A stretch of 64,000 bases of DNA from Basidiobolus meristosporus CBS 931.73 (taxonomy: Eukaryota > Basidiobolomycota > Basidiobolomycetes > Basidiobolales > Basidiobolaceae), in assembly GCA_002104905.1 (NCBI GenBank), contig MCFE01000155.1, positions 87,762-151,761 on the forward strand, in the 5' to 3' direction. A program made the position numbers and the translations under genes. The notes under the pieces are model-generated. The model was not told where the DNA came from and searched no databases. It was given only the letters and a program-made list of their open reading frames with translations. Below, in pieces: positions 33,357 to 47,588 of the stretch (position 1 is its first letter; every line of letters begins with the position of its first letter).

Positions 33357-36300
33357 CTAATCTAAAGACCTTCTCTCTACGGTGTATTGGTTGAATGTGT
33401 TTTCTAACTTGTGATAGAACTCAGTTCGATCTTTCTCGTTGGCAATTGGAATGAAGAACGATGGAGGGTCGCTTAGTTGCTTGGTTCGAACCAGATTAAT
33501 CCCGGTAGCACTTATGATTGGCGTTTGGAGGTCTTGAGGTTGCGAAGTTGGTTAACGAGCGGGCTTACCCCAGGAAATTAAGAATTGGCTTACCTTCAAA
33601 GGATACTACGAAATCGGAGATTGTCTTCTTGATTCTAACCACCATGACATATGAGTAACTAAGAAGGGCTATTCTATCGGTGCCGCGCAATTCCAAATGT
33701 GCGATATAGGTCTCGTTAAAGTACGATCCATTGTCGACCTCCTTAAGCCAATACTGCCCTTGCGCCTCAATCGGATCATAGCGCTGTGAAAACGTCGGTC
33801 AAAACTACGCAGGGCTACTGATCAATTTGCCAAAACTTACTCTTAAAATCCCATCTCGTCCTACGTAACGTGGAAGTCGAATACGCTCACTCTGGTTCTG
33901 ATCGAATAGAATGGTAGTGTTGCGAATACCTAAAGATGCTTCCGGTTTAGTTGGGTTCAATGCAAAGACAAAAAGAGTACTAATATTCACCCTCTGTCAC
34001 ATTGTTTGCCATATCGAATACGCCGACAACTGGCTTGGTCACAACCCTGTTCAATAAATATACAGTTACCACAAGTATTTTGCAGAATGTCAAAGACGCG
34101 ATACCTACCCTACTAGGCCTTTGCCGATCCCTCTGAAAAATCCACCCAAGCCACCCTTCTCTGCTCCAGCGATAGGTTGTGTCTAGGACTTTCGGTTAAA
34201 CAAGTATGATGTGATCAATCCCTCTTATTAGAATCTTACCACTAAACCAGAGATACCGCTAGCAAAGCTAGTCGCCAAAGAAGATGCTCCTCTAGTTACT
34301 CCATTAAAGGCGTGTCTAGGTTTGTTGCGCGTTCGAGTCATCCGCCGTTTATCTTGGAACGCTTGATCAAGTGTGGCGACAGATAGTCCTTTACCAACGC
34401 TATCGGTGAATTTGGAGAAGCTATCTGAGAAACCGTAAATCATTTTCGATAGGAAGCTGGCTGCACCCTAGGCGGTTGTGTCGCTGTTAGGCATCGGCAT
34501 GTATATACGGACTGACAAATGCGCTTACTTTCGCCAGGCCAATTCCTAAATCTTGTGCCCTATCATTCATAATAAATCCTTGATAGGGCTCATAGAAAAA
34601 GTCAATCACTCCAGAGCTGACGGTGTTGAAAAGCTTCACCGGGTTTCCTAAGAAGTCCACAGAGCCTACGACTTTGTGTACCTATGTCACATTGTTAGCA
34701 AGCACACAGAAATTCGACAATGTACGTAGCGATAGTGAATTAACACTAACCTGATAGAAAACCTCTTGTGAATAGTGCTTGCTAAAACGATCTATCAAAA
34801 CTGGATACGAAACCATAACGTTGTGCATGACCAGAGCATTCAGCTTGATCGGTGCAGCCTAGAGGAAGCCGTGTTAGAGGATGGGACATCTGGCACGAAT
34901 TTGAAGAGTAGTACATCGATGTTTCCTATGGTCATCGTCAACACATTAACAATATACATCAACGGGTTGTAGGATCGGGGCCTTGGGTACGTTGTTAAGA
35001 ATAATAAAGTAAATGGTAGCTTGAGATGAGCGGGGCATATGATAAAGGATACGTGGTTCTCCCTTGATTGATAACCGCTGTTCTCGAAAACGAGAGGTTG
35101 ATCTTTAAAGGCTGGATATGGATCACCTCAAAGTATAGCTGCGTATCGCCCTCGGTCAAAGCGGGCTCAGGAATATCCATACTCTCATCTCCAATATACC
35201 TGGGTGGAAGCTTAGAAGATGTTCTCAATGTATGTAGGGTTAGAACGTGTTACCCTTGGTTTTCAAATCCCCAGCCTGGAACGTTGAATTTACTGAAATC
35301 CAGTAGAGTCATCAAGAAGTCCTCATCAACATCGAAAGATACCTCTTGCAGCCAGACAGTGATGTATTTGTACCATTCCACTCCGTGAGAGGTGTCCTTA
35401 GCTTTGACAACTGCTGCACGGAATGTGGGCTTGATTTCCACATCCTTACCTAGCTTCGAGTTCAATGTGGGATATAGGATGATGGGCTTCAATCCTTCAT
35501 ACGACTGATTGTCTATTTGTAGCCATTTGATCATGAAATTCATCGATGTTTGGTATGTAGAGTCGCTGTAATTCAGCTCAATTCCTCGGAAGGTAGAGTA
35601 TATTATCTCTCGAACATGCCTGTTTAAGAATGAGATTCCAATTCCCTCCAGTTTGATCTTTAAAGAGAAGGTGATGATTGAGTCCATGTCAATCACCTCG
35701 AAGTCCGCATCTTGGACCGAGCTATTGGTAGTGCCAGGAGTGGCAGGTTTGTAAATACTCTCTGATTGGTCGTATTTAGATAAATGCACCACGATCACCG
35801 GGCCTTCAGCAACTATGTCTATTGCCATGATGCCCCGTCCATCGGCGGTCTTGTAGTTTAGCGGTATGAGGGGTCCGATTTCGCACAGAGTGATCTCCCG
35901 TTCAAATCCATTGACGTTGAGAACCAAGGACTTTTGTTTGCTGGCAGGATAGTCCCAGGAATAAGCCATAGTATCCCCAGAGCCTAGTTTGTACCGGATT
36001 TGCTTGGTTCTCTCCAGAGTAGGACTGGGTTGAGGGGACGACAGCTCGCGCAGTGGCATGATTGGCTGATAAAGTAGAATGGTGGCGCCTGATTCATTCT
36101 CAATCCTGAACGGCCACTTTCCTTCTTCCTTTTTAAACAGAATGAATATAGTGGGACCTTCAAGATGAATATCCACACGAACAAGGTCCCGGCGAATTCC
36201 AGGCTTCCGTATTTTGATAAAGATTTTCCCAACATCCTCGATGTTGAAAGGTGCCGACCACTCCTTGTTGAAGCTTGGGAAATTGATCATCAGCTGCTTT

Positions 36301-39300
36301 TCCTCCCCTTGGCGTACGAAATGTAATGGTGCCCTATGCTTTGGCTCGAGTGGAATACTCACGGAAGAACCGGGCTCTCTCAATAGAATTTTCTCCTTCA
36401 TGTTGTTCTTGAGTATAAATCGAGGCGTGAAGGTGATGATCCTTGTTAACCGATATTTTCCTCTTCCCTGGTCAGCGCTCATCCCCAGGTGGAATTCATC
36501 CAAGCGCGCGGACATAGGTATAATGGTGGATGTCTCGCTACCTATCGCCTCAAAGCTAATCGGCTTTGTCCACTCCGAGTCAGCGATCTTAATGGACGCT
36601 CTGTTCTGAGATTGGGAAAGATATGGCGAATACAAGTATGGGAGCTGCTTATTGCCCAGCGAAGCATCCTCATCTCTTGCATATACAGTGTTCACCTCAT
36701 TGCTACTTGTTTTCAAATACATATCGAGACCGGTCTTGTTGATTATCAAGAAGGGACTGTAGATCGAAAAGCGGCAAGCTCCACCGGACTCCGGAATTTC
36801 AAAGTAGCTGATCCGAAGATTGAGCTTGACCCCCTCTGGATTAGTCAGTGAAATCGTATCTTGTACTGGCGCATTTACTGGGTCATTGGTGCTGATTGTG
36901 ACAAAGTCGCTGTATGCAAACCCAGCGTCACCAATCTCCACATTCAGGCACAGGAGGCTACCTAGCTGGAATGTATGCATAGCGCGTATATCGCCTCTCT
37001 TGAGAGAGCCGTTTACAGAAAGGTCATTGGATCTATCAACGATATTATAGTTGAAATCGTACGGCAGCAGGTTCTCGATCTCTAAGGGTGCGCTGATCTT
37101 CAGCGTCATGCACGGATAGAGCAAAACAAGCGGGTCCTTACGATCGTATTTGGCATATACTTGGAACCGAAGGCTGTTGGAGGCTTCGGAAGATTCGCAT
37201 GTAATGGTATTTGGAAAATTCTCGGTTAGAAATTCTCGCCAATAGATGTAGCTCGTGCTCCAGTCATAATTCTCCTCGGTTTTAGGCCGGACTTTAATGG
37301 CATTCTTAAAGCCCATAATCAAATTGACAGGATAGTCTTCCCCCGGAGCTAGATGGGTTGGGTTGGAGCGTAAATAAATACACGCAGAACTCCATCACAT
37401 ACTGTACTTACGGATAGTGGCTGATTCGGTGAGAGTTTCGCTTCTGTAATCCACCATGACCATCTCTAAGGGTACCGGCGTGGAGTTTGATATCATCAAA
37501 GGTGACCTAAATGTTACGATTTTGGTGCTATCTTTCAACTTTACCTCACACACCAGTCGATGGGAAACACTCTCCATCTTTGGCCGTAATACATAGAAGT
37601 GGGTGCCCTCAGTGTCTACTGGGATATCTTTGACGCTCTCCAATGGAAGCGTCTCAAATTGTAAGCCTAGCCGATTTCGGGCCACTGAGGTGTTCTCTCG
37701 GGTTTTTCTCCAGTCATCAAACCTCCATGGAAGATCATGTCCATCGGCCAGCTTCTGAACGACCGTAGATGTGTTATCTCCAGTCGACTCTGCCCATACA
37801 TACAGATTGAATCCAGTACGGTTCCTTAATAGATATGGGATGACAACTCCACGCGCGACGTTCAGGGTGTTTTCTCCTGGCTGGTTCATTCGAGCAACCA
37901 GACTCAATGTCGTCTCCAGAAATGAGTGAGCAATGTTAAGATCAAATTGCCGTTTGGACTCGAAGTTCATTTGAGTCGTTGCGGGGGCCAGCGGCCTATC
38001 AATCTTGATGCTGAACTGCCATGGTTCTACCAAAGGCTCCCAATGCGAGTTTTTGATATTGAACATGTTTGCAAGCATTTGGATATCGGTCGATACAATT
38101 AACTAATGGGCGGTCCTGTTGTTAGTAACCATCGTAGAGATAGAGTTGCTACATAGACTACCTGTGAAGACCAATCCTTGACTTCTACCACGAATTTCTG
38201 CAGCTGTATGTCTATAATTGGCAAGTCATCCAAATCTCGAATGAATATAATCTCAACCTTATTGAAGGTTAGCTTCATATTCTCTCGAGAAAATATTCTA
38301 TTCAGCTGTGATTGCAGTTGAGATTGGACTCGAAGCGAATCCCGGTGCGTCTCCCGCCTCTTTCCTACCCTTTTAAGGGAGGCATCGTCTCTCCTGGCCC
38401 CCTTTCTTGACCTACCTCGTTCCAATGAAGCTTGTGGTTCCGGCGGGTTGACGTGATTAAGCAGTTCTGTCACTTTGCTCAAGATATTGGAAAAGAGCAG
38501 AGCATCTCTGTACGATATGCGGATAATTACCGGAAATACTTCAGTATGAATATTTGTCAGTGTGTGGCTCATTTGAGTGAATCTACGATCCATTGACAGG
38601 ATCATATCGAAATTCTCGATAACACGTAGAGTGGTGTCTTCACGTTTATCCATGCGGCAAAGAAACAGTGCAATGGAATTCAAAGTAATGTTAATGGTCC
38701 CCTTTTGCCTTAGTGTGACGGATCTTATAGATAACACGATTGCCTCTGTTGACGGACTGTTTGCATCTGCTAACAGAATGATCTCCGGATCGATGATATG
38801 TATATTGTAAACAAGCTCATTCATCGAACTTCTTTGATCAGCTGGTGCTTCGTTAGCTGTTCGAGGTAATTCCTCGTTGGGAGTAGCATCTTGGGGCATC
38901 TCCGGATGCTGAAAGGCACTCATAAAAAAGTCACGTATACCAAACAGCTGATCCAGAACCAATGTTACCTTCGGGCTGTCAATAGACACCGATGCCTCAA
39001 CGGCTCCTGAGGGCTTAGTCCGGATGTTCACACTAAACTGAGGGCTGGTTTTATCGATGATCGGAACGATTTCCTTGTATACATTCCCAGTCTCCGGCCT
39101 GGTATCGACAATGACCATCGAATGTATCCTCAGATCCGCTTGCATGGCTCCATTAGTTAGCATTTGGAAATGATGTTCGAAGTTATTCAGCGAAAAGCTG
39201 CATAGACTGGTGTTGATCGGCATATTTGATTTCGAACTTTCTTCGGCAAAAATCTCAAGATACACAGTTTTCATGATAAGACGAAGATCTATCAGTGTCC

Positions 39301-42300
39301 AAAAATCTATTGCAACCGCTCCTCTTCTAATCGGCAATGTAGTCTTGGTGTAGGTAGTGCTGGGCTCGACTTTGGTATTCCTGGACAGCGTACCAGCATC
39401 ACTGTCACGTAACTCCTTCGAGCCGCTGAACGTCCTGGAGACCGAGTTCGCAATCTCCAACAGGAGTAAATACTGGGCCTGAGTGAGACTCATCTTGATA
39501 TCTGATATCGTGCCTGTAGCCTAAAGAGAGGTTAGCATCGTATAGTAGGCAGCATGTAGTCAATATCTTCACCTCGGTATCAGGCCTCTTCGAGTTTTTG
39601 ATATGTTCACCGTAGACTATGTTCAACTCGATGTCCACATCGTCAATGATTTGGAGGACCTGATGTGGTGCGTTGGGAAAATAAAAGGAGGAAGTTAATC
39701 GAATATCCTTGATACGGAATCGGATGTTATCCAGGGACTTGTCTTTGGAATCGGGGTGACTTGTAAAGGTATTCGTCATGGAGATTTCACCCAGGTTTAT
39801 ATTGAGCGTATCTTTTGAATTCATTTTCTTTGGAAACACAACAATCGGAGTTCGGACGTCTATATCAATGTGCATCCTCGACATGCTGTTATGTAACTGT
39901 GCGGCCGATTCCGCTGCTGCTTGTCGGGCGGTTTCGAAGAGAACATGCATTTCGGCAAACTTGCTAGTGAACCTGAGAAGGTCCTGGATGGGCTTTTCCA
40001 TATAGGTCATTCGAACCGACCCAACTCTCAAGAATACTGAGGAATCATATCCGGGATAGCCAGTATCATCCATGGGGAATGTTTCGTAGCGAAATACGGC
40101 CAACTGATCACTATGGATCGTAAAAAGAGGGCGAAATGAATGAAGATTGCCCTCTTGCTTAACATCGTCAGTTACAGAGATATTCCCAAGCTTCGCCCCT
40201 ATTCGTAGTCCATTCTGCTTTAGAAGTAAGGCAACGTCACCGCGGAGTAGAGAAATCGTAGAGAGTCGGACGCCATCATCGTTAAGTATAAGGTTAATGC
40301 TGTTCATCTTCGCAATGATTCTCGTGGTGGACGGTGGAAGCTGGCCACCGGGTATAGCAGTTGGTTCCACCATCGCTTCAAGTTGGGGATTCCCATTCGG
40401 CCGAGGCTCAGAAACAAAGGTAGTCAGTAGAAAATCGTACAGTGTTAGAATGCTACGGCTAGTGATGATCACGTTGACCGAAGAAAAGCACAATTCCAGG
40501 CTTTGATCTATACTTTCGAACTTGGACATGTATTCGGGAGATTCTGGGCTGGCTTTCTTGTAAACAAGCTGGACTAATTGCTGCTGGCCATCGGCGCCCT
40601 CGATATCTGACGTGATAATGTGCTTGAAATTTGGGTTGGGACTGATACAATCGTCAATATACAAAGACTGGATGGTCACAGTAGCATTCATGTCATACGG
40701 TCGTTGTGTAAACACGAGGGCGAAGCGGTGTAGATGCATATCGGCTAAGGAGATTTCGGAGTAAGGTTGAAGACCGTCCGTTTTCCTGAGAGACATTGAC
40801 AGCTTCTCGATTTCAAAGGTAAATTCAATCAACTTCCGGTTGGGGAAATTCACGACAGAACTCTCGCCTTCATGCACTTCCTCCGCATCAAAGAACTCAT
40901 CGTCTCCATCATCGTCACGAAAAGTATGAACTTCACTATTTTCATTAGCGAAACTATGGTGCTCACTAGATGCTTCGGACAACAGGTCTACAGGTATCTC
41001 ATCAGGAAATGGTATCCCGATAACACTATGCCTATGAGCCTGATATCCAGCGGATCCTGCACCTGATTCGGGGATGTTCTCTTGTTTTGGGCCGGAGATG
41101 ACCTCCAAAAGGCGCATCATAGCCTTGTATTTTGTGTTGGAGATATTCACTTTTAGCAGAGGAAGTCGCCCAGAAACGCGGAGTCCAGTGATGTTTGGCG
41201 CCTTAGGGATGATAGACACATCCACAAGGAATGACATATTTATTCGATCCAATACTAAATAATCATCCTTATCCGCGAGGTTGATATCCTGAATCATCCT
41301 TAGGCAAGTGTCTATCGACTGTCCAACAAGTATCTGAAGTAAATACAAGGATGATGGGTGAAGTCAGTGGTTTGCAGATCGATACATGTGGAAACAACCA
41401 ACTCACCTGGACCGACGACATCTCAACTAGAAAGCGATCATAGAGCAGCTTTTCCAGCTTTGGGTTGTTTTCCAAACTGAAATTGGGCCCGAGCATTTCC
41501 TCCAGCTCTATCTTCTGCTCTTTGCTTACCAATTTACTTTGCACAGTAATATGCCCCGAATCGAATACGACGATCTGAGCATTCGGGTCGGTAGGACTAC
41601 AGAAGTCACGGTTAAATATGGGCAAGCTGAACGATCACGCTGGCTGCAATACCTTTCAGGGAAGATAAAGATCGGGGCATTGATGTCAATGCTCACATCC
41701 AGTGTCTTGTGCTCTTCCAGAGCATACTTTATACCAGCTCTCGTTTGCTGCGTTAGCCCGTCTAGTGTATTCCCGGCAGCTTCCTATATTATCTGTTGAG
41801 TGTCTGGCATGGAAATCAATCAAACCAACTATTCCTACCATAAGCGCAGTCATGGATTCCATCTGAGATACAGGCGGCTTAAAGAACTTAAGGATGGTTT
41901 CAATCGCATGTTGATTGTATATAACCTCCAAATATCTCATCTTGATTGAAAGGGCATCATCGGCTCGATTATCCATCGGGTTATGCTCGAAAACAAGCCG
42001 AAAAAAAGGATTCCTCTGGCTACTTTGTAACCCCATTGATTGCGGAATTTCGCTAAAGCACTGGTTGTCACTGAGAGATTCGTTGCTAACATCGTCTTCG
42101 GAATCATCGACTCTCATAAGAAGCGGATACAGCGTATCCTTCGTCGTTCCATCATATAGGTTTAGCCCGTGCAAAGAAATAGCACTTCTGAAAGAGTCAG
42201 GTCGATTGACGAATTCCATTGTGACTGTATCGAAGACCAGCGAGGCGATTGAATGGTTTTTACTGTGTGGAGACTCTTTAAGAGCCAGTGAACCGGTTTT

Positions 42301-44259
42301 GATTTGAGTTGTGAGAGATAATATCACGCATTCCTCGGAGATCTCGAATGCTGATTCAGGCTGTGATTCATCAAAGTCTATTGTTGCTAACAGCTCCTGT
42401 TTCTGCTCGCTTGTCAACACCTCGCTTTCTTCTTCAGCCTGTTTCTCACTTGACCAACCTCCAAACCAGCCTCCAAACCACCCTGCGGGTTGCTCCATTT
42501 GTTGCTGTCTAGCCAATAGGGCTTTCTCTTTTTTCATCAGTGACTTGGACAGAAATCGATACATCCTAATGTCTTCGAATGACAGATCCCATTCTATATC
42601 ATGGAACTTTACTTCATCTTCGGGCGCCAGTCGATTCAGTTTGAAATCAACGTAGAGCCTCACGTAAGTCCTTCTTTGCTCGCACCTCTGGGCAAAATAT
42701 GACCATGTCCATCGGCGGTTCCGCTCTTTGATTTCAGATAGAACACATCTGATAGCATACTGGAACCAAGCCCTAGGATTATCTTTAGGAAGGACGTGTC
42801 TTGGCGGAGAGTATTTTCTATACATTTTCTGGCGTGCCGAATATTCAACCAGATCGGCAACAAGAAGGATGTCCTGGTACTGCTCGTTGTCCAAGGTAAA
42901 TCCAAATTCCTCGAAGAGCAAAAGTGCTATGTTCTTGGGAACATCCTCGCTGAAAGTTTTGTTCAGCATCAACTACGAGATCAATAGCAATTAGAATACA
43001 TCCTCGCTCCGGAACTGGACTTGGAAACTACTTCTACCCGTCCAACACCACTCACTGGCTTCAAAATGAACTGGTGGCTCAATTTTTGATTTTTGTCGGA
43101 AGTGATCTGAGTGGATGCTGCAGTTAGATATACCAAAGTCGACATGCCTAGTACTACAAACTGACCATCTTTGTGAATGCCTCAATAAGCTCTGGGTACG
43201 ATTTACCCGCAAAGGTTTCGATTCTTGTGTTCCAGTAGACAGTCAGAGACTCTAGTTTTAGGAGCTAATGGCGCGATGGTGAAAAGCACATCCTTTGTGA
43301 AATGTCGTGTATCAACCTACACACCTTGTGAATTTTGTCGAACGATTGATCTACAAACACCTCCTGCCAGTCCGCATTCGTTGAAACTGCTGAAAGCTCC
43401 GAGAGAGTCATTCCGAAAGCAAACGGGCGCTGAGCACTCGTAGTGTTAGTAACGTTGACCACGCACCAACTGAAATCATGCCTTACCTTGGGATTGCTGG
43501 TTTTATCCTCGTATCGTATATGTATATTGTTGATTGATACTTGCAGGTTGTCCACAATTTTTGTCACCAGTTGCATGGTAAACGACATAGATTTGAAGTC
43601 TTCTAGCTCAAGTGAAGGTTGCAATCATTTAGTTTCTCACTTGACAAGCGCAACGTGGAGATTCTACGGATACCTGCCGGATTCGCCTTCCTGGATTGAG
43701 CTTGCAAGTCTTCGTAAGAAGTTAGTCGTTGCTGCTTCAGTGCCTGTTCTCTTTCTTCCTCCTCCTCGGGATCATACTGGGCTTGAATTAATGCGAGATG
43801 CGTGCTACCAGATCTTTTGTTTGATATTTTACCGTGTCCTCTCCTTTGGGTACTGCCAGCAAATAAACGTTATTTATAAACACACGGACAGGTTGGTTTT
43901 TCAAATTTTTCCAAGGGATTTTCAGGGTCAATTCTCCTAGGTAGCCTAGAAGTATAATGTTCGTTATGCCATCCGAAACTAGCGACCGAATAAGCCACAC
44001 TAAAGCTCTTCTACCAGTTACCTTCTAATACATTTACAGGTAGGTTGAATTTATCCAAGGCCTCCTTTTTTAGCCTTAATCCTCTTAACACAACATCCCC
44101 TTGAGAATTCTCCAAACATTAACACCAGGCTTGTTGACGCGTAACTCTACAAAGTAATCTACCTTGCCAAATTCCAATACCCAGTTGGGCCGTTTCCAGA
44201 TTAGTCACATAACTTCCCAAAAATTTGTTTAAAATGTTTGCGACGATGGTCTCAAACAT
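33357..44259 (-). CDS. VPS13: bridge-like lipid transfer protein Vps13
   Basis: 25 exons (high to low): 44163-44259, 44022-44099, 43833-43945, 43674-43776, 43487-43602, 43325-43429, 43166-43264, 43038-43106, 41839-42972, 41653-41783, 41407-41596, 39573-41333, 38162-39520, 37412-38102, 35254-37348, 35053-35199, 34915-34981, 34751-34858, 34529-34681, 34240-34467, 34109-34182, 33991-34046, 33841-33929, 33594-33783, 33357-33532. All introns are 52-76 nt and all phases agree; 3142 residues, like yeast Vps13. It carries bulk phospholipid between membranes at contact sites. The chorein motif starts [18 protein letters not shown] and includes [15 protein letters not shown] and PVRVFI. The mid part has the Trp-rich [10 protein letters not shown] patch, then RBG/SHR-BD (adaptor-binding) regions. 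The C-terminal APT1/ATG2-like part has [20 protein letters not shown] and a PH-like end. Introns cluster at both ends, while the middle is nearly intronless. Confidence 0.96.
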
Positions 44260-46625
44260 TTGGCTTGAAAGGAAGTAGAATGCGACAACGCTCTTCCTTA
44301 GACTAGTTAAATAACTTGGGTACCCAAAAGAATGGACGCACTGTTTTCGAAGATACTCTACAGTAGTAATTGATCTAGCATTTACCTACACACCTGACTA
44401 TTTGTTGACCGGAATATTTGTGTACCATAGGTTTCATTCACCCTTTCTCCTGCTAATGCGAGAAAGGCCAATCTGAACTTCAATATAGTACGAATCGCCA
44501 TATAAAGCAATGCACACCTGTATTATATCCAAGCCACTCCCCTTAATTACACTCAATCATATGAGCAATTTCCAAATTATGTTGGCCTAATAAATGCAAT
44601 ATAATAGCATATCACCATTAAACTACCAGCAACCAAGCAGTGCCCTGCTCTTGCACCACGACTGGCTCGGAAAATGCAGCGGCCCATCCCTACTTGTTGG
44701 CCCCCTTCCCCCTGTGTATTGACTTGGAAGGTTAAAGAACGTTAGCACATGATATGGAGAATGTAAGATTTTATCGCACAGTGGATGAGGCTTCGGTGTC
44801 TCATATTTCTATCGGTTCTCTACACAAGAGCTGAGACTGTAATATTGAGATCCAGGTGTATCCTGAAGCTGTACAGCTTCCAAGTCGAAACCAAGCTAAT
44901 CCGAAATCTCTGGCTATCTGACATTTTGGTGTCGATCCATCGCCATGGGAAGGCAGCTAAGCTCTCATGTTCTTGGCGTAGATCAACTTTCACCAGAATC
45001 CAGCGATGGTGACGTCAAGTCCACCTGTGGGCCTTTCGATACCATTGATGCTAGTGACTGCATGTCGGTATTTGTTGTGAACAAAGTGCTCTGAATGCGG
45101 ATTCTTAAATAGCCCTAGACCAGCATAGAGAACTCACTGATATACCATATATAAACAGCCACAGTCTCTACCTAGCCCATTGGTTCTGTTGCTCTCACAG
45201 AGGTCGTCAGGTGGAAATGATCCTTGATTATTTGTTACTACAGTTTCCCAGATCAATCTGCCTTTGATTAGGTTGGCACCTGGATGCGATAAGCCACTGA
45301 GGCTGAAAAAAATATCACATTTAACACTGAGATGATATTGATGAGATGTCACCTTGATGCGCCGGATTATGCATGCAATACCTTGTCATGGTAACAGAAG
45401 GGGTAAGCCCTAACCCTATTGTTTTCCGTAAAGCACACCCAAAAACCGGATTCAAATAGAAGTACAACCGCACTCGAGAAAACCAATTGGTCCAGCGAAC
45501 AAAACACACTAGGGCAAACCTCATTGGTGTACACGAGTCGTTGTAAAACCTTATTGGATGATGCTTCCAGTTTCGGATGGTAGCAACACTGAGATTCCTC
45601 CGATGATAACATCAAGATAGAAACTCATTTAATCAGTGATTTGTAAGCAACGGGATCTATCGGGTACCTCGAGCACACAAATAGGTGCGGATCTAACCGC
45701 TAGCTTTGACAGAGTCGTTTGGATATAAAGGGCAAATGAACGTTTCCCCAGAAAATTTGACACGGCGAATGACCTGTTTAAGAAACCGAGTTGAATGTCG
45801 GTTCCGTTACACAAACTTCATGGCGACCATCCGCTAATGGATGTTGGATTTTTCCGACTGCCGGCATTACTAATGCTGGTCAGAATCTCGCTCACAAAGC
45901 ATTCCATCACACGGCTAAAACTCCTGTTGCACACAAATCACGTCATGTATCATTCGAAAAACGGGGTCTTGAGGCATTCAAGTATTCAGCGTATTTTTTT
46001 ATTTACAATAGTCCGGTGGGTAATGAGATAGTGTAATATCGTTGCGGGCATGACATTGTTGCCTTTTGGTGTAATATCCAAGAGTGCCGTTTAGAGAGGG
46101 GGAAATGAAAGCATTGGCTTGGCCGACTGGGGAAACTAAACGAAGTATAACCCCCCTCCCCAAACGACAAGGATCTACCACAGCCTCGGTCTTGTTTATC
46201 ATGTGTTGACTTGTGAAGAGTCAATGATAAGCTCGATAAGATCCGTAGTATTTTGAAGTTCCCGGTTGACCTGCTATATGTTTGGGAACAGGCAACGGTG
46301 GGAACCATCAGTTGAGAGGCGTATTATAGGAACGACCAAGGGAATGAAGTATTAAGTCGACATAACCACTGTGAAGATGCTCCTTCTTTTTCGCCAGCAG
46401 TTCTGAAATAAGCATTGGCTATCGCAGATTTTACAGAAAATGCAGGAAGCTGAGTGATGGCGTGCAAGATAATATATATAGTAGCGATGGGTAAAGATTG
46501 AAAATTCAAACCCACCGAAGAAAATGTGAAAAAATCGTCAAATCAGTTCGATTAAGGGTGCATTTGAGAAATAAGGGTTATCAGCCAGCACTAAGCGAGA
46601 CACCGTTCATACATCTGTAGAAGCG
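44260..46625. other. no gene recognised
   Basis: 2.4 kb between VPS13 and the cyclin gene. It carries the VPS13 promoter at the left and the cyclin 3' UTR at the right. Open frames are short, overlap on both strands and show no known motif. Confidence 0.45.
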
Positions 46626-47588
46626 CTAAGGAACTACAGGTCCCTCAGGGGAGCTAGTATTTGAAACAGGGCTCATCGGCTGTATATCTTGAGAAAATGA
46701 TTGAAATGAATCAAGTGTCCGCATAGCCGAATCCGTGCTCTTCACTTGTATAGAACTCCAAGGTATTGTGTCTTGTATGAGCAGTGGAGTAGGCATCCGG
46801 AGGGGGGTATTATATATAGAGGATTTATCTGGAGTGCAATGGCTATTTACGTGGACTTTTTTTGAATGATTGGGGCGACGAGGATGTGAAGCGCTGCTAT
46901 ATGGAGAATAACGGTTACTTCGTCGCATGGACTGTGAAAGGTGACAAAATACTTCCTGGCAGGAAGCAACTAAGGACGGTCGAGACTCAGTATTACATAT
47001 GTAACAACTCAACAGAGTGGTCCATCGCGTGAAGGCAGCCATAGGCACGAAAAGGTTGTAGTCAATGAGCTTCAGGAATGCCAACTCTATCAAGTTCATC
47101 TCAACCAGCGGTGTCTTCGTAAGCTTGGCCCATATGCAATTCTTGGGATATTTATCGAAAAGAAATTTCCCAGCAACCATCAGCGCAGCTATGAACATAC
47201 GACGGCCGCATTTTGCAAAATTAGGTGAGCCACCTCCCCCCTCATATTTACCAGCTATCTTAATCCGAAGTAGATACATCAAAGCAATCTGTAAGGTGAC
47301 GATGGACACTCTGGATTCTCGGAGAGTCTGTACGAGGAAAGGCTTCAACGGAGTTAAAATAATTGATTGACATATCGAGTGACTAGGCCATATCGATTCG
47401 ATAACAGAGGCGGCCGCGTCTGTGAATTAATAAGGCCGTCAAAGAATGGCTAGTGTAAGTAAGTCTCGGTTGTCGTATGGAGCATAGATGACAAAGGCGG
47501 GCCACGAACCGATTAAACCATTTGAGATTTTCTTGCGAAAAGGTGGTGCTATAGGCCCTCTTGAGTTCTGGAGCGAAGCTGCATCCAT
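46626..47588 (-). CDS. Pho80/Pcl-type cyclin
   Basis: Main exon 46626-47419. A likely first exon is 47519-47588 (start MDAASLQNSRGPIAPPFRKK) across a 98-nt intron whose donor (GTTTAA) is weak; 287 residues. The cyclin core reads AASVIESIWPSH, PLKPFLVQTLRESRVSIVTL, ALMYLLRIK, CGRRMFIAALMVAGKFLFD and LIELAFLKLIDYNLFVP, which match fungal Pho80-like/Pcl cyclins that activate Pho85-type CDKs. The C-terminal 120 residues are Ser/Pro-rich with many SP/TP sites, suiting phosphorylation and turnover. The family call rests on the core; the 5' exon is the uncertain part. Confidence 0.82.

Noticed and set aside
33481-33500. GGTTCGAA motif suggesting a tRNA T-arm
   Set aside because: It lies inside the VPS13 last exon and no cloverleaf can be drawn. 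No convincing tRNA was found in the window.
43430-43486. Possible retained segment in VPS13 reading through 57 nt
   Set aside because: The segment is a multiple of three and open, but it has good GT-AG ends and is absent from the family, so it is treated as an intron.
42973-44162. VPS13 N-terminal region appears interrupted by stops and frameshifts
   Set aside because: Eight short introns restore a continuous chorein domain in phase; no true frameshift remains.
44785-46308. Several overlapping open frames of 60-100 codons
   Set aside because: Short, on both strands, without ATG-compatible models, motifs or splice structure.
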